Shown in pieces: positions 15,037 to 20,595 of a stretch of 20,595 nucleotides of DNA. Position 1 is the first letter of the stretch; the number at the start of each line of letters is the position of its first letter. This DNA comes from Euryarchaeota archaeon UBA53 (GTDB taxonomy: Archaea > Thermoplasmatota > Poseidoniia > Poseidoniales > Poseidoniaceae), in the NCBI GenBank assembly GCA_002507425.1, contig DAZU01000095.1:1-20595 (forward strand), read 5' to 3'. The position numbers and the translations under genes are program-made. The notes beneath the pieces were generated by a model that saw only the letters and a list, made by a program, of their open reading frames with translations, was not told where the DNA came from and ran no database searches.

Positions 15037-16011
15037 ATGGAACAAACCATTTTAGAAGCAGATGGAATTTACCATGTATACGAATCAAAAGCTGAGGATG
15101 GCAACGTCGTTGCTCTGAGAGGGCTGCACATATCTATGAAGTCAGGAGAGGCTATTGCAGTTGTTGGCCCCTCAGGTTCTGGAAAGTCTACTTTGATGAA
15201 ATGTTTAGGGGGTTTAATGAAACCGAGTGCGGGTTCAGTTACCTTAGATGGCAAAAATATGACCAGATTAACCGGAAAGGAATTAGTCGAATTACGTCAA
15301 AAAACAGTTTCGTTTATTTTCCAAGAAGGCAACCTTCTTCCCGACTTAAATGCCAGAGACAATGTTGCTCAACCACTCAGACATCAAGGTGTTAAGTCTA
15401 GAAAAGCACTGAAGATTGCTGATGCGATGCTTGAGAGACTGGGAATGGGTCATCGTGGTCATGCGATTCCTGAATTACTAAGCGGGGGGGAGCAACAAAG
15501 GGTTGCTATTGCTCGTGCCTTGATTACACAGCCAAGGCTAATCTTAGCTGACGAACCAACTGGTGCACTAGATCCTGTGACCAGTAGAGAGGTTCTAGCC
15601 TTATTCAAAGACCTGCATGAAAACGATGGAGTTTCCTTCTTGATTGTTACTCACTCTAAAGAGGTCGCTGCATTTGCTGATAGGTCACTTGAGTTGAGAG
15701 ATGGTAGATTTGTTGCAGAGCATGGCACTAACATAGATGTTGAAGATCTCACTAAAGACAGGGAGCTTATCATTGATGAGACTGGGACCGTCACCCTTCC
15801 TCCTGACATTTTGGTCAGGCTTGGTGGTTCTGGTAGATATACCGTTGGAAACTTAAACAGTGGCTATATTTCGTTGCAGGGAGAGGAGGTAGAATCGATT
15901 GGAAACCTCGAACTGGTGGACATTTGCCCAGCGTGTAAATACAAGTTTGAAAATAAGGAAGACCAAATATGCCCTGCCTGTGGTTCATCAAGGCCAATGG
16001 TGGAGGTGTAA
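15037..16011 (+). CDS. ABC ATPase with C-terminal AbrB-like segment and zinc ribbon
   Basis: The 324-residue protein starts at ATG 15037, two bases after the permease stop, with AAGGGGGA as ribosome-binding site. The frame is open further upstream, but that part overlaps the permease. Residues 1-225 are a complete LolD/MacB-type ATPase: Walker A GPSGSGKST (44-52), Gln96, LSGGE (148-152), LILADE with Glu173, and His206. Beyond the usual end come a linker (226-243), a segment at 245-285 (DETGTVTLPPDIL...RLGG...YTV...ISL) that resembles the AbrB/SpoVT swapped-hairpin fold, and a zinc ribbon with Cys297, Cys300, Cys312 and Cys315. These extras are unusual for an ABC ATPase and suggest regulation or an added partner. 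The AbrB assignment is by pattern only. Confidence 0.9.
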   Translation: MEQTILEADGIYHVYESKAEDGNVVALRGLHISMKSGEAIAVVGPSGSGKSTLMKCLGGLMKPSAGSVTLDGKNMTRLTGKELVELRQKTVSFIFQEGNLLPDLNARDNVAQPLRHQGVKSRKALKIADAMLERLGMGHRGHAIPELLSGGEQQRVAIARALITQPRLILADEPTGALDPVTSREVLALFKDLHENDGVSFLIVTHSKEVAAFADRSLELRDGRFVAEHGTNIDVEDLTKDRELIIDETGTVTLPPDILVRLGGSGRYTVGNLNSGYISLQGEEVESIGNLELVDICPACKYKFENKEDQICPACGSSRPMVEV

Positions 16012-16013
16012 TA

Positions 16014-16325
16014 ATGAGGTTTTTCCAAATTTCTGGAATCCTAGAAACAATATCAACAATATCACTGTTCTTCGTAGCAATGCCACTAAAATACATTGGG
16101 GGCAATGAGATTTTGGTAAAAATAGTAGGACCTATCCACGGAGCGTTATTCATTCTCTACATATTTTTGGTATGGATTGAACAAAGACAGGGCAGAATTG
16201 ACTCGAACCTGGCCATTAAGGCAATGCTGGCTGCAATCCCACCTGGAGGGCCTATCTGGTTTGACAGAAAATATCTCAATCATTCTAGTTTAGGAGAAAA
16301 ATCCAGCGTTAAATCAAATTATTAG
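16014..16325 (+). CDS. DUF3817 small membrane protein
   Basis: The 103-residue protein matches the DUF3817 pattern: a first span beginning FQISGILETISTISLFFVAMPLKYIGG, then KIVGPIHGALFILYIFLVW and a third weaker hydrophobic part with an IPPGGP loop. The family consists of small integral membrane proteins of unknown function found in bacteria and archaea. ATG 16014 is supported by GGAGGTG five bases upstream and lies two bases past the ATPase stop, so it belongs to the same transcript as the ABC genes. It may be an accessory membrane subunit, but nothing in the family shows this. Confidence 0.85.
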   Translation: MRFFQISGILETISTISLFFVAMPLKYIGGNEILVKIVGPIHGALFILYIFLVWIEQRQGRIDSNLAIKAMLAAIPPGGPIWFDRKYLNHSSLGEKSSVKSNY

Positions 16326-16344
16326 ACCAATTGAGATTGAGTAT

Positions 16345-18240
16345 ATGGTAAGTCACTGGGTAGTTGACTCGAATTGTTTCATACACTTGGGGTCTATGGC
16401 TAGGGAAGGATTTCTATTAGACTTAGACAGAGTTTTACAAGACAACAATTCAGGCATATATTTGACTCCTGGAGTGCATGATGAAATTAGAAATGTCCGT
16501 TTTCAGAGGTGGAAAAATAAACCCAATCTTCTTGAAAAATTCTCTAACTTTTTGACAACAATTACAATCTCAGAAGGCGAAATAAGCGACTTGGCAGGTT
16601 CAATTGGAGAGAAATCGTCTCCTCAAGACGTTGACCTTTCTTTGATGGTCTTGAGTTCAAAGCTAACCAAAGAGGGACATTCAGTTACACTTGTTTCAGA
16701 TGATTACAAGATGACAACAACCGCGAAGAAGGTAAATCTTCAGTTTGAAACATGCCCGCCCTCAACATTCTTACAACGGCTTGCTGATGTAGGAGACGAT
16801 AGTCAACGGTCGAGACTTCGCAGTCTTTCAAGAAGGGTAAGAGCAGCAGAGATGAAGTATGCTATCAGTAGGGCGGGCCAATATGACATTCAGAAAAAAT
16901 TGACTTGGATGGTTGATTCACTACTTTCTACTAAACTTGGTTCTAACAAAAATTCTGAAGGCCAGGATGAATCCATAGAAGGATTGTTGGTAAAAGCATT
17001 AATTCGCTCTTTAAGAGGCGAGAAAGTCAAGGCTGCATACTTAAAAAAATTAGGCCCATTACCAGATATTTGTTCAGCAGTAACACGCTTAGATGACCAT
17101 TTAATTTCACTAACCTCATTAGGTAACTTGGAAGATATTCGTTTGGATTATGAACAATGCTGCGAGCTACTAAGTGATGTTCTAGAAACAACAGGATTGG
17201 GGCTGGCACCTCTAGGAGAAGAGTTGGCCGAAATAGCCCACAGAGCTATGTCAGGATATTTCTACAGAATGGAGTCTGCGATGGGAATGTTATCAAGATT
17301 GTCAGGAGATTTGAAGAGGTCAAGACAACATCTTTCCCGAGCTCTATCTAGCGCAACTTTGGTGGACGATAGGGGGGCAGAAATGCGAGCAATGCACCAA
17401 CTCGGACTTCTTGCTCTAGCATCTAAAAATTGGGATCGAGCATCGCAATTGTTCGAGGTCGCAGATAGACAGGCTCAATCCATATCTGCTAATCGTTTGT
17501 CTCAATTAGTTTTGGCAAGTATTGCAAGACACTTAGATGGAAAAAATGAAATTGCATTGCAGCATCTAAAATCTGCAAATCACATTCTTACAAAAAACAA
17601 GCCAGAGGCCGTTAAGACATTGATAGGCATAGGTAATTCACTACTTGCTGTTGATTGCCCCGGATTAGCAATTGAGATACTAGACGAGGCAATGGAATGT
17701 GCTATTGAAGTCGGATTGAATAGTGATTTGGAGTTGCTTGCTGAAACCTTACTACTGGCTAATAATGCATTGTCAGAAAGAGAGCAGTTACAATATGAAG
17801 GCCTGCGACGGTTGTTAGACGATTTAAACATAATTTCATTGGATTCAAAACAAGAGTTCGAGTCAGCAATCACTGGTATAGAAAAGAAGGCCGAGTCATT
17901 GTCAAAGCCATTAGGAGATACTTGGAAAGATTGGCAACCAGCTTCCAACCTAATTCCATCAGGTTCCGATTTGGTAGTAGTTAGGGTCGAAAAGGACGAA
18001 AATGACAGGATCCTCGTGATATCTCATCATTCTGAGATAGGCTCTATTGGAATATGGTTGCCAGATGGTGGCATTGATGCATCTCCAGGTAATATCTTGC
18101 AAATTCATGGTAGCAGGATAAAAGTGGCCCCTCCCACAAAAACCCTAATGCAAAATCACAATATTAGAGGGATAATAGGTGTCGAAGACCCAGACTCTAT
18201 TTCTTTTGTTGCAAATTCCGAAGAAATCCTCGATGTATAG
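16345..18240 (+). CDS. PIN-domain / TPR fusion protein of unknown function
   Basis: This 631-residue protein begins with a PIN domain (about 4-145). VVDSNCFIHL carries Asp8, HDEIRN Glu47, QDVDLSLMVLSSKL Asp97, and TLVSDDYKMTTTAKKV Asp119, the four acidic positions that hold the metal in PIN ribonucleases. The last motif resembles the Nob1 branch more than VapC toxins. A helical linker (150-300) is followed by about four TPR-like helix pairs (about 300-475; e.g. RAMHQLGLLALASKNWDRAS), a protein-binding superhelix. A C-terminal beta-rich domain (about 540-631) could be an OB-like fold. The likely role is an RNA nuclease brought to a target by its TPR part; the substrate is unknown. No adjacent antitoxin is seen. 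The gene lies 19 bases after DUF3817 and appears to be in the same transcript. Confidence 0.8.
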   Translation: MVSHWVVDSNCFIHLGSMAREGFLLDLDRVLQDNNSGIYLTPGVHDEIRNVRFQRWKNKPNLLEKFSNFLTTITISEGEISDLAGSIGEKSSPQDVDLSLMVLSSKLTKEGHSVTLVSDDYKMTTTAKKVNLQFETCPPSTFLQRLADVGDDSQRSRLRSLSRRVRAAEMKYAISRAGQYDIQKKLTWMVDSLLSTKLGSNKNSEGQDESIEGLLVKALIRSLRGEKVKAAYLKKLGPLPDICSAVTRLDDHLISLTSLGNLEDIRLDYEQCCELLSDVLETTGLGLAPLGEELAEIAHRAMSGYFYRMESAMGMLSRLSGDLKRSRQHLSRALSSATLVDDRGAEMRAMHQLGLLALASKNWDRASQLFEVADRQAQSISANRLSQLVLASIARHLDGKNEIALQHLKSANHILTKNKPEAVKTLIGIGNSLLAVDCPGLAIEILDEAMECAIEVGLNSDLELLAETLLLANNALSEREQLQYEGLRRLLDDLNIISLDSKQEFESAITGIEKKAESLSKPLGDTWKDWQPASNLIPSGSDLVVVRVEKDENDRILVISHHSEIGSIGIWLPDGGIDASPGNILQIHGSRIKVAPPTKTLMQNHNIRGIIGVEDPDSISFVANSEEILDV

Positions 18241-18259
18241 GATGAGGATAAATAATCTT

Positions 18260-18484
18260 TCAATCCACAATAGAGTTATTTTCCTTAATTGTAAAACTAG
18301 CAGGACAAGTGCTTAATCCCAAAAATCGGTAAAATGGGCACCATCCAAATACCGAGGTAGTAACGCTCCATATTCCGAATAGGAGAAAGATGACTTCCCA
18401 ATTTGCACTAGCCACGTAGTCGAAAAAAACTACTCCTAAACCAGCAAGGAGTCTTATTATTCTATCAAAGACACCTATGTTCAA
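18260..18484 (-). CDS. DUF2892 (YgaP-like) membrane protein
   Basis: The 74-residue protein has the DUF2892 layout: NIGVFDRIIRLLAG at the N-terminus, two membrane spans (about 8-25 and 29-45) and the closing motif CPFYRFLGLSTC, with two conserved cysteines. The family includes the membrane part of the rhodanese YgaP and many stand-alone proteins, whose role may be sulfur or redox related but is not established. I place the start at TTG 18484 because GGGAGGA sits six bases upstream and the family usually begins just before this NIG motif. The frame is open 15 codons further to another TTG (18529) with no ribosome-binding site. It converges on the PIN/TPR gene with a 19-base gap. Confidence 0.82.
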   Translation of the reverse strand: MNIGVFDRIIRLLAGLGVVFFDYVASANWEVIFLLFGIWSVTTSVFGWCPFYRFLGLSTCPASFTIKENNSIVD

Positions 18485-18579
18485 AACTAGTCCTCCCGGA
18501 TTGAGAATTTTGTAGAACCTATTTATCAAGGAATGTTATTTACCAATAGCAAATGCTCTCATTTGAACTAGAACAGTAG

Positions 18580-18587
18580 TATAAATA
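18580..18587 (+). promoter_or_regulatory. TATA box for a leaderless SDR transcript
   Basis: TATAAATA ends 22 bases before the SDR ATG (18609), so with normal archaeal spacing the transcript begins at or next to the start codon. No Shine-Dalgarno is present. This is the clearest leaderless promoter in the window and supports an archaeal host. Confidence 0.65.
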
Positions 18588-18608
18588 TTAACAGTCAAAA
18601 GAAATTTT

Positions 18609-19340
18609 ATGCCCAAATCCTATCTTGTAGTTGGAGGTAGTAGTGATATCGCATTATTGGTATCAGATTTACTATTGGACGATGGTCATTCTGTAACGGT
18701 CCTTGCAAGAGACATTTCTCGAGTTGAATCATTGAAATTGAGAGGTGCTCACGTAATCCAAGGTGATGCTCTAGACCAAGAAACCGTTTCAACTGCAATT
18801 GGAATGGCTCTTGAGGCTGGAGATGGAGAAATTGCAGGAGTTTCACACCTAGTAGGTTCGATAATGCTCAGGCCCCCACATGCTCTGAAAATGGATGTCT
18901 TCGAAGAGGTAATAAGAACTAATCTAATCAGTGCATTTCTAACGCTGTCTTTGGCCGGAAAAGCAATGTTGAAGTCAGGCACTGGTAGGATGGTATTCAC
19001 CTCAAGTGTAGCTGGAAGTCTGGGTTTGGTTAATCACGAGGCGATCGCTGCTGCTAAAGGTGGTATAGAATCAATGGTTAGGTCTGCAGCCGCTACATAT
19101 GCCAAGCGCGGTATTAGAGTAAATGCAGTCGCGCCTGGCTTGACAGATACACGCTTGGCCTCAACGATACTCAGATCAGATGCTATAAGAGAAGCATCAG
19201 AGAAGATGATACCTTTGAACCGCATCAATAAACCAGCAGAAATTGCAAGTTGTATATTTTGGCTATTAACCTCAGCACCTGATAACTTCACGGGCCAAGT
19301 AATGCATTTAGATGGTGGAATGTCGAAAGTTCTTGGATAG
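18609..19340 (+). CDS. Short-chain dehydrogenase/reductase-family protein lacking the catalytic Tyr
   Basis: This 243-residue SDR protein has a nucleotide-binding motif VVGGSSDIA (7-15), Asn105 in RTNLISAF, Ser132/133 in FTSSVAG and Lys150 in AAAKGGIE, and a C-terminal RINKPAEIAS...GQVMHLDGG typical of the classical SDR group. The Tyr expected four residues before Lys150 is Ile146, in NHEAIAAAK, so the standard YxxxK proton donor is absent. The NNAG motif is replaced by HLVGS. I recall a similar HEAIAAAK form in other marine microbial SDRs, which suggests an established subgroup rather than decay, but this was not checked. It heads a probable operon with the Rieske protein, nine bases downstream, and the small membrane protein. 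Whether it is a reductase or a non-catalytic NAD(P)-binding protein is open. Confidence 0.82.
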   Translation: MPKSYLVVGGSSDIALLVSDLLLDDGHSVTVLARDISRVESLKLRGAHVIQGDALDQETVSTAIGMALEAGDGEIAGVSHLVGSIMLRPPHALKMDVFEEVIRTNLISAFLTLSLAGKAMLKSGTGRMVFTSSVAGSLGLVNHEAIAAAKGGIESMVRSAAATYAKRGIRVNAVAPGLTDTRLASTILRSDAIREASEKMIPLNRINKPAEIASCIFWLLTSAPDNFTGQVMHLDGGMSKVLG

Positions 19341-19349
19341 GTGATTAAT

Positions 19350-19709
19350 ATGACTTGGCACATTGCACTAAAATTATCTAAACTAAAACCAGGTAAGAAG
19401 AAGATGCTAAGCGTCGCAAAAAAAATTCTAATGGTAGGCCAAGATACAGATGGTTACTACGCAACTGAGGCTCTTTGCCGCCACATGAGGTGGCCTTTGG
19501 CCATCGGCGGAAAGGTAAAGGACGGATGCGTTACATGTCCTTTGCATCAAACAAGGCATCAAATTGACGATGGTAAGCTTGTAGATTGGTCTCCATTTCC
19601 TCTCTTCCCTCCATATGGTAAACTTGTGGGGAAAATGAGCAAAAAAAAGGATTTAAAGATCTATGATACAAGGGTAAAAGATGGTAATCTAGAGGTCAGA
19701 ATTTTGTAG
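19350..19709 (+). CDS. Rieske-type 2Fe-2S ferredoxin
   Basis: This 119-residue soluble protein carries the Rieske ligand set: Cys43-x-His45 in ALCRHM and Cys63-x-x-His66 in TCPLHQTRH, 17 residues apart, which bind a 2Fe-2S cluster with two His and two Cys. There is no membrane span and no large oxygenase domain, so it is the ferredoxin type that passes electrons to an oxygenase or other partner. A basic N-terminus (KLKPGKKKM) is unusual. ATG 19350 is favoured by GGTGAT four bases upstream. An in-frame GTG at 19341 falls inside that site. It could supply the SDR protein or a more distant oxygenase. An electron route to the AlkB-type enzyme 9 kb away is only a guess. Confidence 0.88.
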   Translation: MTWHIALKLSKLKPGKKKMLSVAKKILMVGQDTDGYYATEALCRHMRWPLAIGGKVKDGCVTCPLHQTRHQIDDGKLVDWSPFPLFPPYGKLVGKMSKKKDLKIYDTRVKDGNLEVRIL

Positions 19710-19961
19710 GTGATTCATATCTCTAGATTGCTTACATGTCTATTTGTTTGTGCAATGCTGCTCAGCGGTGTTGCCTCAGCACAGGGCGAGATTAACACAT
19801 CTTCAACTGAAGATAGTTTGCACATAGCGGGTTACACTTTCTTAGCATTCGCTATATTTGGTTGGGGTTTTTTCCTGTGTCTTCTTGGAACAGCGGTTTA
19901 CCTCGTTATCAAGCAGTTCAGACATCCAAAGCAACCAAAGAATCCTGTTAGATGTAAATAG
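19710..19961 (+). CDS. Small signal-peptide and single-span membrane protein, start uncertain
   Basis: This is a short protein of 80-83 residues. It has a hydrophobic N-terminal signal (LLTCLFVCAMLLSGVASA, followed by QGE), a short external part rich in Ser/Thr, one membrane span (TFLAFAIFGWGFFLCLLGTAVYLVI) and a basic tail (KQFRHPKQP). The family is not recognised. The annotated start GTG 19710 lies inside a GGTGAT ribosome-binding site. By comparison with the Rieske start, the site would position the ribosome at an ATC (19719) giving SRLLTCLF after the start residue. An ATC start is rare, so a base error or mutation is possible; TTG 19728 is the remaining choice. It directly follows the Rieske stop and likely shares its transcript. 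Confidence 0.55.
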   Translation: MIHISRLLTCLFVCAMLLSGVASAQGEINTSSTEDSLHIAGYTFLAFAIFGWGFFLCLLGTAVYLVIKQFRHPKQPKNPVRCK

Positions 19962-19994
19962 CGATTTATTCTATAATCCGTAATCTGATTATAG

Positions 19995-20002
19995 TTATAT
20001 TG
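19995..20002 (+). promoter_or_regulatory. Candidate TATA box for the esterase lipoprotein
   Basis: TTATATTG lies 27-34 bases ahead of ATG 20029, so a leaderless transcript from that codon is plausible. The alternative ATG at 20014 would fall upstream of the predicted transcript start, which is why 20029 is preferred. Confidence 0.4.
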
Positions 20003-20028
20003 ATAAAAAATCCATGCTTCAGGATACC

Positions 20029-20595
20029 ATGAAAGGGGCTCAATGCCTATTTGTTGTGTTGCTTCTAGCAGGACTATCTCTCTCTGGATGTTTTGGTGAA
20101 GATGAGCAAAGCAAAGGTCCTGCTGCTCAATTGTTAGTAGCTTTAGATAATCCTTGTGACGAACCATCTCAATCAATTACACAGAGTTTAACAGAGATAA
20201 TTGTTGATGGTGAGACTAGGTTGTTTAGGCTAACGGTTCCTCAGTCCCAAGCAGGATTGAAACTCCCAATCATAATAGCATTCCATGGTGGCGGAGGTTC
20301 TCAGGAGGATTTCCAGCAACAAAACGAATTCGATGCATTAGGAGATCAGGAGAAATTCATAATGGCTTATGCCATTGCTGAAGACGACAGGACAGCATCA
20401 GAGGGCGAATGGTTCCTAAACACAGCGGCAACATCTAGGGAAGACAATAACTTTGCAGAGAAAATAGTTGACAGATTGTCTGAGACTTACTGTGTAGATC
20501 AGGACAGGCTTTATGCGATTGGGTATTCACTAGGATCGATGTTTACTTATGAAGTTGCATGCCAACTAAATCACAGGTTTGCAGCGGTTGCATCA
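20029..20595 (+). CDS. Lipoprotein esterase, LpqC/PHB-depolymerase-like (3' truncated)
   Basis: The first 189 residues are present and the frame runs off the window. A signal sequence (MKGAQCLFVVLLLAGLSLSGC) ends in a lipobox at Cys21, so the enzyme should be anchored outside the cell. The alpha/beta-hydrolase core has PIIIAFHGGGG (80-90), the oxyanion-hole region, and GYSLGS with nucleophile Ser167, followed by TYEVACQLNHRFAAVAS, which is the pattern of the LpqC/poly(3-hydroxybutyrate) depolymerase and feruloyl-esterase group. The Asp and His of the triad must lie past the window edge. Known members cleave esters in polyesters or plant phenolics; the natural substrate here is unknown. Another ATG at 20014 is in frame but fits the promoter less well. 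Confidence 0.82.
   Translation, partial: MKGAQCLFVVLLLAGLSLSGCFGEDEQSKGPAAQLLVALDNPCDEPSQSITQSLTEIIVDGETRLFRLTVPQSQAGLKLPIIIAFHGGGGSQEDFQQQNEFDALGDQEKFIMAYAIAEDDRTASEGEWFLNTAATSREDNNFAEKIVDRLSETYCVDQDRLYAIGYSLGSMFTYEVACQLNHRFAAVAS

Noticed and set aside
16345..18240. VapC toxin of a toxin-antitoxin pair
   Set aside because: No small antitoxin gene lies upstream (the neighbour is DUF3817), the protein is far longer than VapC and the PIN motif is closer to Nob1.
1..20595. Mobile elements, CRISPR arrays, integrases or horizontally acquired island borders
   Set aside because: No transposase or integrase motifs, no regularly spaced repeats and no tRNA-adjacent attachment-like repeats were seen on either strand.

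Overview
The window looks like a chromosomal piece of a planktonic euryarchaeon, most probably Marine Group II (Candidatus Poseidoniales) or a close Thermoplasmatota relative. The evidence is an archaeal-type ribosomal protein uS2, a stand-alone archaeal TYW1 for wyosine tRNA modification, secreted lipoproteins with a bare lipobox, TATA elements about 25 bases upstream of leaderless starts, and a recurring GGTGA Shine-Dalgarno ahead of many starts. The lineage is inferred from gene style and was not tested by a search. I see no rRNA, tRNA, insertion sequence, CRISPR array or integrase. No gene-free gap exceeds about 300 bases.

Left part (1-2791, + strand): the end of an unknown zinc-ribbon protein, a possible structured element, a small lipoprotein, uS2 (rpsB) with an unusually long leader, and a tRNA-dihydrouridine synthase. 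Middle (2800-9339, - strand), in transcription order: tyw1, a GT4 glycosyltransferase, a fused 3-hydroxyacyl-CoA dehydrogenase/enoyl-CoA hydratase, an HxlR-family regulator with a 12-bp direct repeat straddling its start codon, a membrane-anchored double winged-helix protein and a second large winged-helix protein. Divergent from tyw1 is an AlkB-type membrane di-iron hydroxylase (9407-10408).

The most interesting section is 10491-18240. A 38-residue basic peptide gene preceded by a perfect 12-bp palindrome is followed by a tight five-gene block: ABC ATPase 1, a 1207-residue double FtsX/MacB-type permease with a pentapeptide-repeat block inside its second extracellular domain, ABC ATPase 2 carrying an AbrB-like segment and a C-terminal zinc ribbon, a DUF3817 membrane protein, and a PIN-nuclease/TPR/beta-domain fusion. 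One permease chain with two different ATPases suggests an asymmetric mechanotransmission-type ABC machine rather than a conventional LolCDE or MacB. Its substrate is unknown.

Right end (18260-20595): a DUF2892 membrane protein read leftward from a TTG start with a strong ribosome-binding site; a leaderless SDR-family protein lacking the catalytic tyrosine, followed in the same direction by a Rieske ferredoxin and a small signal-peptide/membrane protein with an apparently non-canonical start; and the first part of a lipoprotein esterase of the LpqC/poly-hydroxybutyrate-depolymerase type, cut by the window edge.
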